Notes under the pieces: generated by a model | The model's input: only the letters and a program-made list of their open reading frames with translations | Told to the model about the DNA's origin: nothing | Databases searched by the model: none | In this document: positions 34,113 to 42,783 of the stretch, in pieces | Layout of the letters: every line of letters begins with the position of its first letter | Position numbering within the stretch: the stretch's first letter is position 1 | Source: an uncultured Bacteroides sp. | GTDB lineage: Bacteria; Bacteroidota; Bacteroidia; Bacteroidales; Bacteroidaceae | Length of the DNA: 51,565 nucleotides | Assembly: GCA_949288715.1 (NCBI GenBank) | Contig: CASELH010000012.1 | Coordinates: 1-51,565, forward strand | Reading direction: 5' to 3' | Translations under genes and position numbers: made by a program

Positions 34113-35345
34113 CTATGGAATGAGCAGCGACGAGTCCCCATAGCTCAGGAAGCGGAACCCATGTTCAAGGGCATAGCGGTAAATGCACCTCCAGTTGTCG
34201 CCTATGAAGGCCGATACGAGCAGCAGCAGGGTGCTTTGCGGCTGGTGGAAGTTGGTCACCATGGCTTTCACTATGCGGTAGCGGTAGCCCGGTGCGATGA
34301 TGATTTGCGTGCCTGTGTGCAAGGCTTCCAAGCCATTTCTATCCAGGTAGTCGGCCACGGCTTGCAGGGCTGTCACGGCATCGATGTCTGTATCTTCCGG
34401 CGCGGTAGGTTCGTAGGGTTGCCATTGGCGCACGTGCAGGTCGTCATCCTCAGCCTCCGGGTGGCGGATAAGGGCGGCACCTATGTGATATAGGCTTTCC
34501 AGCGTGCGCACCGAGGTGGTGCCCACGGCTATGGCCTGTCCGCCGTGGTCTATCAGTCGTTGTAGTGTCTGTCGGGGTACGGAGATATACTCTATGTGCA
34601 TTTCGTGCCCCTCTATCTCCTCACTTTTCACGGGGCGGAAAGTGCCGGCGCCCACGTGCAGGGTCAGCTCTTCCCGCTCAATGCCGGCTCGGTCAAGTTC
34701 GGCAAGCACCCGGTCGGTAAAGTGCAGTCCGGCGGTGGGGGCGGCTACCGAGCCTTTTATCTTGGAGTAAACTGTCTGGTAGGTTTCTTTGTCGCTTTCC
34801 TCAGTGGCGCGGTTCAGGTAGGGGGGGATGGGCAGTTCGCCAAACATTTCCAGGATGTCGGCAAAGGTCACCTCCGTGTTGTCCCACCGGAAGTCTACCC
34901 GGTGGCTGGTGCCGTGGCATTCGCCTCGCGTGGCGGTCAGTGTTAGCGGGCGTCCCTTTACGTTCAGTTCGCGGTGCAGGGTCCCTTCTTTCCATTTCTT
35001 CAGATTGCCTATCATGCACAGCCAGGCGGCATGTTCTGTCTGCTGGAAATTCAGTGCGTAGTCGTTGGGCTCGATGGGCTCCAGGCAAAACACCTCGATC
35101 AGTGCGCCTGTCTCTTTGCGGAAGTGCAGCCGGGCCTGTATCACTTTGGTGTTGTTGAACACCATCAGGTCGCCCTTCCCAAGATAGTGGGGCAGCGAGG
35201 TAAAGATGTCTTCACTGATGTCTCCGTGGCGGTATATCAGTAGTTTGGATTGGTCGCGCACGGGCAGGGGGAACTTGGCTATGCGCTCGTCGGGCAACGG
35301 GTAGTTATAGTCGCTGATGTGGATGTGTCTGGGGTCTTCTGTCAT
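34113..35345 (-). CDS. queA: S-adenosylmethionine:tRNA ribosyltransferase-isomerase
   Basis: Transfers the ribosyl part of SAM to preQ1 in tRNA, giving epoxyqueuosine. It is 410 aa from ATG 35345, longer than E. coli QueA, as is common in Bacteroidetes. Motifs are YPLPDERIAKFPLPVRDQSK at the start, YLGKGDLMVFNNTKVIQARL, SVAAPTAGLHFTD, LHVGAGTFRPV, and the C-terminal MVTNFHQPQSTLLLLVSAFI. The frame is open for 17 more codons upstream, but the family start fits MTEDPRHIHISDYNYPLP. Confidence 0.95.
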   Translation of the reverse strand: MTEDPRHIHISDYNYPLPDERIAKFPLPVRDQSKLLIYRHGDISEDIFTSLPHYLGKGDLMVFNNTKVIQARLHFRKETGALIEVFCLEPIEPNDYALNFQQTEHAAWLCMIGNLKKWKEGTLHRELNVKGRPLTLTATRGECHGTSHRVDFRWDNTEVTFADILEMFGELPIPPYLNRATEESDKETYQTVYSKIKGSVAAPTAGLHFTDRVLAELDRAGIEREELTLHVGAGTFRPVKSEEIEGHEMHIEYISVPRQTLQRLIDHGGQAIAVGTTSVRTLESLYHIGAALIRHPEAEDDDLHVRQWQPYEPTAPEDTDIDAVTALQAVADYLDRNGLEALHTGTQIIIAPGYRYRIVKAMVTNFHQPQSTLLLLVSAFIGDNWRCIYRYALEHGFRFLSYGDSSLLIP

Positions 35346-35436
35346 ACGGATATGTTTTACGGAGGGCAAAGGTACGTATATTTCGGGCGGAATCATTATT
35401 TTTGCGGCATGATTTCACTTTAAATAGGTATCAGTT

Positions 35437-36543
35437 ATGAAAATAGGAGATAAAGTGCGCTTCCTCAATGAAGTAGGGGGAGGCAAAGTCACCGGCTTCC
35501 AGGGTAAAGACATTGTGCTGGTGGAAGATGCCGACGGGTTTGACATCCCCATGCCTGTGCGCGAATGCGTGGTGGTGGAAACAGACGATTACAACATTCC
35601 TACGCCGGCTTCACGCCCTGCTTCCGGGGGCAGGAAGGCTCAGGAGCAACCTTTGTATAGCGAAGCACCTGCCTTTGCAAGACAAACGCCCCCGCTTCCC
35701 AAACCCGAGATATCGGTATACCGCCAGCCCGAAATGAAGGGGGGCGATGTGCTCAACGTTTACCTGGCCTTTGTGCCCGAAGACATCAAGGCCGTAAGCA
35801 CCACTCCCTTCGAGGCTTATCTTGTGAACGACAGCAATTACTACTTGTACTACACCTATCTCAGCGCCGAAGGCAAGGCGTGGACAGCACGCTCGCACGG
35901 CCTGGTGGAGCCCAACACCAAACTTCTGCTGGAGGAGTTTGAGAAATCAGCCCTCAATGAGCACGAGCGCGTGGCTGTCCAGCTGATCGCTTTCAAAGAC
36001 AACCGCCCGTTTACTCTGAAGCCTGCCGTTGGCGTGGAGCTTCGCATCGATGTGGTGAAGTTCTATAAGCTGCACACCTTTCAGCCCACCGACTTCTTTG
36101 AAACCCCGGCCTTGCTCTACGAGGTGGTCAAGGACGATTGCCCCGTCCGCCAGGTCTTTGTCTCGGCGGAAGACCTGCGCGAGGCGTTGACCCAGAAGAA
36201 GGCCGCCGACACCCCCGCGCCTGCCCGCCCCAAGGGGCACGACAAGCAAGGCGGCAAGCCCGGCATTATAGAGGTAGACCTGCACATCGGCGAACTGCTG
36301 GACGACACCCGAGGCATGTCGAACAGCGAGATGCTGAACTATCAGCTCGACAAGTTCCGTGAAGTCATGGAGCAGAACAAGAACAAGCACGGCCAGCGCA
36401 TAGTCTTCATCCACGGCAAGGGTGAGGGGGTACTCCGCAAGGCTTTGCTCGACGAGCTGAAACGCAAGTATCCCTCCTGCACCGCTCAAGATGCTTCTTT
36501 CCGCGAATATGGCTTTGGGGCTACGCTGGTCACCGTGAAGTGA
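35437..36543 (+). CDS. DUF2027 protein with C-terminal Smr domain
   Basis: A 368-aa cytoplasmic protein. The N-terminal ~60 residues ([20 protein letters not shown]) form a small beta-barrel of the kind that precedes the DUF2027 domain (about 95-230). The C-terminal ~80 residues are a Smr domain: [11 protein letters not shown], the helix [18 protein letters not shown], and [19 protein letters not shown], including the HGKG core. Smr domains cleave nucleic acids in MutS2 and related proteins. The function of the combined Bacteroidetes protein is not known. A strong terminator follows. Confidence 0.9.
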   Translation: MKIGDKVRFLNEVGGGKVTGFQGKDIVLVEDADGFDIPMPVRECVVVETDDYNIPTPASRPASGGRKAQEQPLYSEAPAFARQTPPLPKPEISVYRQPEMKGGDVLNVYLAFVPEDIKAVSTTPFEAYLVNDSNYYLYYTYLSAEGKAWTARSHGLVEPNTKLLLEEFEKSALNEHERVAVQLIAFKDNRPFTLKPAVGVELRIDVVKFYKLHTFQPTDFFETPALLYEVVKDDCPVRQVFVSAEDLREALTQKKAADTPAPARPKGHDKQGGKPGIIEVDLHIGELLDDTRGMSNSEMLNYQLDKFREVMEQNKNKHGQRIVFIHGKGEGVLRKALLDELKRKYPSCTAQDASFREYGFGATLVTVK

Positions 36544-36571
36544 GGCAAGCCTCAGGCTTTTTGGCAAAAAG

Positions 36572-36603
36572 AAAGGCACCGGCTGCATAAACCGGTGCCT
36601 TTT
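36572..36603 (+). terminator. Rho-independent terminator
   Basis: AAAGGCACCGG (36572-36582) pairs with CCGGTGCCTTTT (36592-36603): an 11-base stem with a 9-base loop and a T-run. It ends the DUF2027-Smr gene. The A-run on the left lets it also serve the convergent gene. Confidence 0.85.
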
Positions 36604-36645
36604 GTCTATCTGTACCCTTCAAGGGTGGTTGCCTTTCGGTAGAAA

Positions 36646-36999
36646 TCAGTCAACTTTGATGCCTTTGTTCTGAAGCGTAGCGTTCAACACGCGCGCATAG
36701 TCAGCAAACTGCTTGTCGTTCAGCGTCTTCTTCATCAGCTTCAGGTTGCCGTAAACGGCGTTGCGCATCTGTTGCTCCTTGTTGTTCTTAGCGTGGTTGG
36801 CGCGATCCACCTGTTCGCTGAAGTACTCGCAGATGTTAGCCACTTCCTCAGCCTGTTTGCTGTCCAGGTTCAGGTACTTGCTCAGCTTCTCCACGTTGAT
36901 TTTTACTTCCCATTTTTCAGTAGTTGGCTGGTTGCCTGCTGCAAAGCCGGCTACGCTAAGGCAGAGAGCTGCCACGATAGTCAATCCAAAACGTTTCAT
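36646..36999 (-). CDS. Small exported helical protein
   Basis: A 117-aa protein with a clean signal peptide, MKRFGLTIVAALCLSVAGFA, cut before GNQ. The rest is mostly helical (VEKLSKYLNLDSKQAEEVAN and MRNAVYGNLKLMKKTLNDKQ), resembling small periplasmic Spy/LTXXQ-like helical proteins only in general shape. The frame is open upstream to 37116, but the signal peptide and the promoter at 37104 fix the start at 36999. Function unknown. Confidence 0.75.
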   Translation of the reverse strand: MKRFGLTIVAALCLSVAGFAAGNQPTTEKWEVKINVEKLSKYLNLDSKQAEEVANICEYFSEQVDRANHAKNNKEQQMRNAVYGNLKLMKKTLNDKQFADYARVLNATLQNKGIKVD

Positions 37000-37103
37000 A
37001 ATACCTACTTTTTTTAAACTGTTAATCCTAAAAACAAATCTTATAAATAAGCTAATACCTATTGAAAACCCGTCAATGTGCTTAGCTTTTCTTTTTACCT
37101 GTG

Positions 37104-37111
37104 CAAAGGTA
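37104..37111 (-). promoter_or_regulatory. -7 element of the small exported protein gene
   Basis: On the minus strand this reads TACCTTTG, fitting TAnnTTTG, 105 bases upstream of the ATG. No convincing -33 box. Confidence 0.5.
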
Positions 37112-37274
37112 TGCATATGTTTTATAACATAAAAGTATTGGCGACGTTTTTTATCGTTTTACTCTCTTTCTTGATATATATCAATCAAACGGCACATAAA
37201 TATTGCATTCTTATGCCTTTTTGTAATATGGATGTAATATCTGGTGGCTTTTTGATTGTATAGGGCTCTATGGG

Positions 37275-38405
37275 CTACCCCACATACATTAGGTCGCTGA
37301 TGATGCCGTCGGACACGAAGATGCCTTGGCGCGTCAGGCGCAGGTGGCCGTCCGCTTCCCGCAGAAGGTTGGCCTGCAGGTGGGGGGCGGCGTTTTGCTG
37401 CAGGTAGCGGTACAGGGCGTGGCCAAACAGCCGGGCCACCTCGTCCATGTCGATGCCTTGCCGGGTGCGCAGGCGGGTCATCACATACTCGTTGTAGCGC
37501 GTGTCGTTGTCCAGCTGTTCGGTGTAGAAGGGGCGCTTGCCCTGCTCCATGCCTGCTATGTACTTCTCCGGGTCGGCCTCGTTCCATTGCCGTGAGCGGG
37601 TGTCGAACGAGTGTGCCGAAGGGCCGCAGCCCAGGTAGGGAATGCCTTGCCAGTAGGAGGAGTTGTGGCGCGAGTGCCGCCCCGGCTTGCAGAAGTTGGA
37701 TATCTCGTAGTGCACGTAGCCCGCCGCGGTCAGAGTGTCTATCAGCGTGCCGAAAAAGCGCAGGCTGCTGTCCTCGTCCACCTCGTTGACGCGGTGTGCC
37801 TGCAGCATGCGGTAGAGGGGGGTGTCCTCTTCATATGTCAGGTGGTAGGCCGAAATGTGCTCCACGTCCAGGGCAATGGCCTGCTCCAGGTCGCGCCTCC
37901 AGCGTTCGTCCGTTTCGCCGGGCAGGCCGTAGATAAGGTCTATGCTGAGGTTGCCGAAGCCCACGCGGCGCAGGCGCTCTACGGCCTCCATGGCCTGGCG
38001 GGCGGTGTGGCGCCGGTTCAGCAGGTGCAGGGTGGCGTCATCAAAGGTCTGGATGCCCATGCTGACGCGATTGAAGGGCAGTCCGGCCAGCATGCCGGCA
38101 TAGTCGTCGCTTATGTCGTCGGGATTCACCTCCAAGGTGATTTCTTCGGCGGCCTGCAGCCCATAGGTCGTGTCCAGCGTTTGGAAGATGCGGCGGAAAT
38201 CCCCTTCATCGAGCAGCGAGGGCGTGCCACCGCCCAGATACACGGTGCGCACCGGCTCGTGGGGCAGGTAGTCGCGGCGCGTCTCCAGCTCCCGGCACAG
38301 CGCGTCCACGTAGCGCTCTTTCAGCTCCGTGCGGGTGGTGGAGCAGAAGTCGCAATAGATGCAGCGCGTCTTGCAGAAGGGGATGTGCAGGTAGATGGCG
38401 GACAT
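37275..38405 (-). CDS. hemW: Radical SAM haem chaperone HemW
   Basis: A 376-aa radical SAM protein. The [4Fe-4S] motif is CKTRCIYC with Cys11, Cys15 and Cys18, plus the extra Cys21 typical of HemN/HemW proteins. Further family signatures are TVYLGGGTPSLL, EITLEVNPDD, NRVSMGIQTFDD and LSIDLIYGLPGETDERW. A C-terminal HemN domain follows. It lacks the N-terminal extension of true coproporphyrinogen dehydrogenase HemN, so the haem-chaperone assignment is preferred. It was formerly often annotated as coproporphyrinogen oxidase. Confidence 0.93.
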   Translation of the reverse strand: MSAIYLHIPFCKTRCIYCDFCSTTRTELKERYVDALCRELETRRDYLPHEPVRTVYLGGGTPSLLDEGDFRRIFQTLDTTYGLQAAEEITLEVNPDDISDDYAGMLAGLPFNRVSMGIQTFDDATLHLLNRRHTARQAMEAVERLRRVGFGNLSIDLIYGLPGETDERWRRDLEQAIALDVEHISAYHLTYEEDTPLYRMLQAHRVNEVDEDSSLRFFGTLIDTLTAAGYVHYEISNFCKPGRHSRHNSSYWQGIPYLGCGPSAHSFDTRSRQWNEADPEKYIAGMEQGKRPFYTEQLDNDTRYNEYVMTRLRTRQGIDMDEVARLFGHALYRYLQQNAAPHLQANLLREADGHLRLTRQGIFVSDGIISDLMYVG

Positions 38406-38466
38406 GGGCGTAGGGCGGTTAGTGTTTGCTGATTAGTGGTTGTCGGGGCAAAGGTAGAGGAATTTA

Positions 38467-38498
38467 TTGGAATTTATGTGCAGATTTTTGTATATTTG
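38467..38498 (+). promoter_or_regulatory. Promoter of the propeller lipoprotein gene at 38570
   Basis: TTG (38467-38469), 21 bases, then TATATTTG (38491-38498). This is a good Bacteroides promoter with a leader of about 65 bases. Confidence 0.65.
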
Positions 38499-38569
38499 CA
38501 AGTAAAATAAACTGCATAAAAACGCTATTTTTGCCAATATAAGAATTAAATAATTAATCCTTCAATATC

Positions 38570-39661
38570 ATGAAATCAAGGTCTATATTCTTTTGCCTAA
38601 TGCTTGGCATTGCATTCTCAAGTTGCAATCCCACTAATGATGAAGACAGCATTACAACCCATTTTACTTATGCCGATTTTAAGGAAGAACGGCAGTTGAG
38701 CAATCCACAAGAGCTGGTGATGGACAGCTTGCTCTATCCGGCCGGTTTCTATCTGCTGCGCGATACCCTGATTGTGGTAAACAATCAACCGGCGTGTGAG
38801 TACCTCATGGAGATTTACTCGTTGAACCGCCTGGACAAGCCTTTGTTGCAAATAGCGCCTAAAGGAAGCGGCCCCAACGACTTGGTATCGTGCGCTTGTT
38901 TTATTCACGATAATGAAAATGATGAATTCTATGTAGAAAGCCCTTCTACGAATACTTACTATCGGACAGATATTGGCGTGATTCTTCAGAATAAGAAATT
39001 TGTCCCGACAGACAAGTTCCAATATACTTCCTTGTCGCACATTCAATCGGACATTTGCGTCGTCGGCGACAGTTCTTATGTGGCCTACAACATTTGGTAT
39101 GTGGACGACCCGGTATTTTCCAACGGGGTGGCGGCGCCTCTTCAGCGATACGCTAAAAGCAAACTTCCCAAGGACGAGGGACTAATGGAAAATTTTGTGG
39201 GGTCGGTCAATGGCGCCCGCATCTTCTACGACCAACGTCGGCATGAAATCTGGGCAATGGATTTGCACAAAGACCGCATCAGCATCTACAACGATTCCCT
39301 GCAATTGCTTAAAGAGATGATTGGCCCCGACAACCTGCAGCCCCAATACACTCAAGTGAAATCGAACGCCCCGTTTGCTTTCATCAGCTTTACCGGAGAC
39401 CAATCTTACATGGGCTATCTCAACTATTGCCTGACACGTGAGCATGTTTACCTGATTTATAGCGGAGAAACCCACTATTCGCCTGAATCCCTTCAGCCGG
39501 TAGATGTGTTCAAGCTGAAGTATGATGGAACCCTGGAATGTGTTTATCACTTGGACAAGCATTTGTTAACTATCTCTGTAGACAGTAAGGAAGAATATCT
39601 GTATGGCACGGCCAGGGATGCCCTCGACGGCTATTCTGTTTTTGTAAGATATAAGTTGTGA
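38570..39661 (+). CDS. Six-bladed beta-propeller lipoprotein (BF3164-like)
   Basis: A 363-aa lipoprotein with signal MKSRSIFFCLMLGIAFSSC (Cys19). The landmarks of the BF3164-like family are present: LQIAPKGSGPNDLVSCACFI near residue 100, a mid-protein ISIYNDSLQLLKEMIGPDN, and the ending LKYDGTLECVYHLDKHLLTI followed by YLYGTARD. It resembles the orphan at 19622 most closely. No NVEALA peptide or regulator is adjacent. A copy of the ~300-bp repeat found after the 19622 gene also follows here, in the opposite orientation. Confidence 0.8.
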   Translation: MKSRSIFFCLMLGIAFSSCNPTNDEDSITTHFTYADFKEERQLSNPQELVMDSLLYPAGFYLLRDTLIVVNNQPACEYLMEIYSLNRLDKPLLQIAPKGSGPNDLVSCACFIHDNENDEFYVESPSTNTYYRTDIGVILQNKKFVPTDKFQYTSLSHIQSDICVVGDSSYVAYNIWYVDDPVFSNGVAAPLQRYAKSKLPKDEGLMENFVGSVNGARIFYDQRRHEIWAMDLHKDRISIYNDSLQLLKEMIGPDNLQPQYTQVKSNAPFAFISFTGDQSYMGYLNYCLTREHVYLIYSGETHYSPESLQPVDVFKLKYDGTLECVYHLDKHLLTISVDSKEEYLYGTARDALDGYSVFVRYKL

Positions 39662-39670
39662 TGGTTATGT

Positions 39671-39694
39671 AGAGACGTGGCGTGCCGCGTCTCT
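39671..39694. terminator. Palindrome AGAGACG...CGTCTCT after a lipoprotein gene
   Basis: AGAGACG and CGTCTCT frame TGGCGTGCCG, giving an almost perfect 24-base palindrome just after the stop codon. The same sequence occurs at 51517-51538 after the last gene. It is a likely terminator or a repetitive palindrome. Confidence 0.65.
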
Positions 39695-39724
39695 GTTTGG
39701 TAAGGAATATGCACGTTCTTCTTC

Positions 39725-39790
39725 TTAAGCCTGTCTATTTCCGCTCAGCCTTATTTTAAGGGCTGTTCTCGGGGTATTTTTCGTTTACAG
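39725..39790. repeat. Partial copy of the MITE-like element at 41393-41576
   Basis: TTAAGCCTGTCTATTTCCGC, then TCAGCCTTATTTTAAGGGCTG, matches the left end of the longer inverted-repeat element, with several substitutions. The right end is missing. Confidence 0.65.
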
Positions 39791-39811
39791 AAATAGCAGT
39801 TTTAAAGTCTG

Positions 39812-40132
39812 TCATCCCCCTATTCCCTCCCGGACATGTCCGTATTTTCTACGGTCCACCTCCGGTCCTATACGCCGAAGGATAATAGGACTTGGTAAGG
39901 AGTTGGTAAGGAGTTGGTAAGGAGTTGGTAAGGAGGAGAGTCGGAGGTGGTACGACGTTGAGGTGTGTTTGGTATGACAATGTATTGATTTAGAATGTGA
40001 TATGATGTTTCTAAGAAGCGTGTTTTGTAAGGAAATTGGAAATGTTGGTTTTCTTTATGTAAATATTTATAAATTTATGTGAGGAGCATACGGGGAATTT
40101 TAAGATATTTACATTTTAGGCGAACAGGCATT
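39812..40132 (+). repeat. ~320-bp non-coding repeat with an 11-bp tandem repeat
   Basis: The inverted partner of 20694-20992. The core has CGGACATGTCCG, CCACCTCCG and CGGAGGTGG. Between these, four tandem copies of GGTAAGGAGTT (39894-39937) stand where the other copy has two. Similarity continues through TTGTAAGGAAAT to TTTACATTTT. No frame is open across it. The remaining gap up to the Rpn terminator (40133-40268) is AT-rich and holds no gene. Confidence 0.85.
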
Positions 40133-40268
40133 TTTCTTATCACATTGGCTGGATAATCGTGATTTATCGCTATTTTTGTAGTCTAAATCTCTAAAATCTG
40201 CGAGGAAATAGCATGTAGTGTGAATGTTATGATCATGCGAGTGCTGCTGCCATGTTAAGAAAACAAGA

Positions 40269-40307
40269 CGAGGTGTGGCAGAATGGGTTAAGTTCTGACA
40301 CACCTCG
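40269..40307 (-). terminator. Hairpin terminator of the Rpn gene
   Basis: CGAGGTGTGGCAGAA (40269-40283) pairs with TTCTGACACACCTCG (40293-40307), apart from one mismatch, with a 9-base loop. On the minus strand it is followed by TCTTGTTTTCTT. The arms resemble the GAGGTGTGGCA and TGTCACACCTC words at 43725 and 43845. Confidence 0.75.
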
Positions 40308-40342
40308 TAAAAAGGGTTGGAATGGACGGCTGAGCGGCGGAT

Positions 40343-41191
40343 TTACAGTTGCTTGATGGCTTCGGGGGTGAGGCCGGTAGCTTGGGCGATGGTGTCTACA
40401 GGCAAGCCCATCTGTTTGAGGTTGCGGGCAACATTCGCTATGCCTTTCGCTATGCCTTTCGCTTCGCCTTTTGCTTCACCTTGTAGCCGCTCGTATTCCA
40501 TCACGGCAAGCTGGTCGCGGTAGACCTTGATGCTTTCATCGTACTTCATGCGGTCTTCCTTGCTCATGCCGGCAATGTCCACTATTTGTTCCAGTTTCTC
40601 AAATACGGCTTTACGTGCCTTGAAAGGCAATCTCTGCAATGTTTCCATATTTTTCAATACATATATCCAGCGTTCGAAATCAGTCTCACATTCATCTTCC
40701 TCTTTTGCAAACATGGGAAGCTCGATAAAGATGTAGCGCATTTTGTTGCTGAACTGCTCGTGCGTGTCGCGGTCGGCCAGCACGATGTCTGTGCGCAACT
40801 TATGTGGAAGGTCCGTCATGCGGAAGTTGAGGAAGAATACGCCGTAAACGGCTTTCAGGTCAAACTTCCAGTCCACGCCTTTTTCTCCCTGACGCGAGAT
40901 GGCTTGCGAAAGGTAATAGACTGCCCGTTCGCGGAAGTTGACGTGCTCCTTGTTCTGCATCTCCACGATGAACTGCTCGTCATTCTCGTCGGTGCAATAT
41001 ATATCGTAGATCAGGCCGCGGTCGTTTTCGAAGATGGGCAACAGTTCCTTGTTGAGGAACTTGATGTCTTTCACCCGGCGTTCACCGTCCAGCAGGGCGT
41101 TGAGGAAGTCTATCAGTAGGTCTTTGTTGATTTCCTGCCCGAAGATGCGCTTGAAGCCTACATCGGTAAATGGGTTTATGAACTTTGGCAT
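40343..41191 (-). CDS. Rpn family PD-(D/E)XK nuclease/putative transposase
   Basis: A 282-aa protein of the Rpn/PDDEXK_2 family. Characterised members are recombination-promoting DNA endonucleases. The start MPKFINPFTDVGFKRIFGQE is typical. Catalytic residues are probably the Asp of DRGLIYDIYC and the E-x-Q of EQFIVEMQNK. Near the C-terminus, short GEAKG/GIAKG repeats precede the usual ending MGLPVDTIAQATGLTPEAIK. The repeat is encoded by a slippage-prone CTTTCGC-type tract. This gene is intact, while the homologue at 21431 is decayed. Confidence 0.9.
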   Translation of the reverse strand: MPKFINPFTDVGFKRIFGQEINKDLLIDFLNALLDGERRVKDIKFLNKELLPIFENDRGLIYDIYCTDENDEQFIVEMQNKEHVNFRERAVYYLSQAISRQGEKGVDWKFDLKAVYGVFFLNFRMTDLPHKLRTDIVLADRDTHEQFSNKMRYIFIELPMFAKEEDECETDFERWIYVLKNMETLQRLPFKARKAVFEKLEQIVDIAGMSKEDRMKYDESIKVYRDQLAVMEYERLQGEAKGEAKGIAKGIANVARNLKQMGLPVDTIAQATGLTPEAIKQL

Positions 41192-41392
41192 GATTCCTTG
41201 TTTTTAATTAGTTTCTGCCGCAAAGTTAGTGATTTTCCGACAAATACTGAGAACTTCAGGTGCGGATTGCGCGGATGACGCGGAAATTCTCAATTAATGT
41301 GTCCCAATCTGTCAAAGAAAAAACGTATCTTTGAGTAAAATACCAGTAAACAAGAAAAAATCCAACTACGTAAAAGGCGAAAAAAATGATTC

Positions 41393-41576
41393 TTTAGAGC
41401 CTGTCGTTTAAATTTTGCTCAGCCTTATTTTGAGGGCTGTTTCCGAGGATATTTTTCTGTTGTCGTGAGGAGCGTAGCGGGCTACGTGACGAATAACAAC
41501 AGGAAAAGAAACCGGAAAGAGGCTCAAAAGAGGCTGAATAAAAATCTTAAAGAGGAAAATTTTAACAGGCTCTTAA
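41393..41576. mobile_element. MITE-like element with long terminal inverted repeats
   Basis: The left end reads TTTAGAGCCTGT. The right end, inverted, reads TTAAGAGCCTGTTAAAATTT. Similarity between the two halves continues inward through CAGCCT, TTTTGAG, TTTCC and CTGTTGT to a central CGTAGCGGGCTACG. The whole ~184 bases can fold on themselves. No transposase is encoded. A partial copy is at 39725-39790. It lies in the 480-base gap between the Rpn gene and the first regulator, which otherwise shows nothing I can name. Confidence 0.75.
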
Positions 41577-41634
41577 TCGATTGAGCAAGAAGTAACCTCC
41601 ATAAAGCCCGGAGGTGTCCCGCAGGGCGTTATTT

Positions 41635-41789
41635 GTCCGTTTTTTATTAACTTTGCCGCCGAAAGTAAAAATGAATGGTATGAAACGCAGCATAAAAATC
41701 ATTATATCCTTGGTAGCAGCTTTGCTGGCGGCAGGCATTGTGGCTTACGTCTTGTATGGTAAGCGGGTGGACGAGTGGCGGCAGGTGGC
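41635..41789. repeat. 155-bp block shared with 47499-47653 (promoter, start and first helix of the regulators)
   Basis: By eye there are 4 differences in 155 aligned positions and no gaps. The block covers the -7 element, the leader, the start codon and the first ~40 codons. Similarity drops abruptly after GCAGGTGGC. A block this conserved beside a strongly diverged remainder points to recent recombination or gene conversion. Confidence 0.95.
41648..41655 (+). promoter_or_regulatory. -7 element of regulator gene 1
   Basis: TAACTTTG fits TAnnTTTG, 15 bases before ATG 41671. The identical element is at 47512. It rules out the longer open frame starting at 41614. Confidence 0.65.
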
Positions 41790-42675
41790 CGGCCGCACGT
41801 TTGAGAATGTAGTGAGTGAGGAGATTGTAAAGCGTACGGGGCAACCGTTCTATTTTGCGGCTAATGGGGTTTATAAACAATTGGAAGAGCGTGATTTCCC
41901 TAAAAAAGTCCATTTGGACACGGAAAGCGGTGGTAAGGAATATGAAATCTCTTATTTCCAGAATATTCATAACATTACGGAATCTCCTAACGATCGGGTA
42001 GTGCATACTTATTGGTTCCAAGAGCAGCCTTTGAAGGCCGATACACTGGGACGGGCGTGGAACGATAGTTTGCGTGAATCCGGATTTCGGGGTGATGGCT
42101 TGCTTCGCATCAGTAACATGAACGTGGAAACCGGGCAACGGTGTACAACATATTGGACTGATTCTGCAGCGTTGGTAAAGGCCGACAGCCTTTCTTGTTT
42201 ATTTATAGGTTATGCTTGCGAGACGGAAATAGTCAGCTATTTGTCTTGCCCCTGGTGGGGAGTTTATGCCCTCTCCGATTGGGGAATACTGTTGTTGACA
42301 GGTATTTGCACGTTTTTCTTGTTAATGTGGTTGGCGCGTCGTCGGGAAATAAGCCGGTTGCATCCTGTTATGGATGTTGCCGATGGTTGTTGTTGCTTGA
42401 GCGACGGCACTATTTTTAATAGAGAGAAGAATAGCTTGCGAAAAGGGGAGAACGAGGTGGAATTGCCGGCACTGATAGCGAGATTACTGGTAGTGTTGAT
42501 TGAAGCGGGTGGCGAAGAGGTGCCCAATAGGGTGTTGATTGAACAAGTTTGGCCTCCCCGTAGTGGTTCCAAGGAGCAATTGCGTAAGGCTATCGAGCGT
42601 TTGCGCAAACTGTTGCATAGCATTGCGTCGGAGGTTGTCATTGAAAATAGGTGGGGAGCGTACCGCTTGAGGTAA
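41671..42675 (+). CDS. Two-pass membrane winged-helix regulator (cassette 1)
   Basis: A 334-aa protein. A short Lys/Arg-rich head precedes helix 1 (about residues 8-29). A periplasmic domain spans about 30-205. Helix 2 is SDWGILLLTGICTFFLLMWL (about 209-228). The C-terminal ~85 residues form an OmpR/ToxR-type winged helix, with LPALIARLLVVLIEAGGEEV, VLIEQVWPP, EQLRKAIERLRKLL and a final GAYRLR hairpin. In ToxR the winged helix precedes a single helix; here it follows the second. It would bind DNA at the membrane in response to a periplasmic signal. Its promoter and first helix are nearly identical to regulator 2, while the sensor domain is strongly diverged. The type-A peptide gene follows. 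Confidence 0.85.
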   Translation: MNGMKRSIKIIISLVAALLAAGIVAYVLYGKRVDEWRQVAGRTFENVVSEEIVKRTGQPFYFAANGVYKQLEERDFPKKVHLDTESGGKEYEISYFQNIHNITESPNDRVVHTYWFQEQPLKADTLGRAWNDSLRESGFRGDGLLRISNMNVETGQRCTTYWTDSAALVKADSLSCLFIGYACETEIVSYLSCPWWGVYALSDWGILLLTGICTFFLLMWLARRREISRLHPVMDVADGCCCLSDGTIFNREKNSLRKGENEVELPALIARLLVVLIEAGGEEVPNRVLIEQVWPPRSGSKEQLRKAIERLRKLLHSIASEVVIENRWGAYRLR

Positions 42676-42783
42676 AAGTATCCCGGTTTGAAGGTGGAAG
42701 ATTGAGAAAGCGTTTCAAGGCAATGCTTTTTGCGGATTCCGAGAGGTTTTGAAGATTAGGAAAAGCATCTTGAAGATAATGAC

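Noticed and set aside
37078-37263. Short hydrophobic plus-strand frame (61 codons) between the small exported protein and hemW
   Set aside because: It covers the minus-strand promoter at 37104, lacks a ribosome-binding site, and its hydrophobicity follows from AT-richness.
40343-41191. Rpn gene as the transposase of the MITE-like element at 41393
   Set aside because: Rpn nucleases are not known to act on such inverted repeats, the gene lies outside the element, and the other Rpn relic at 21431 has no such element beside it.
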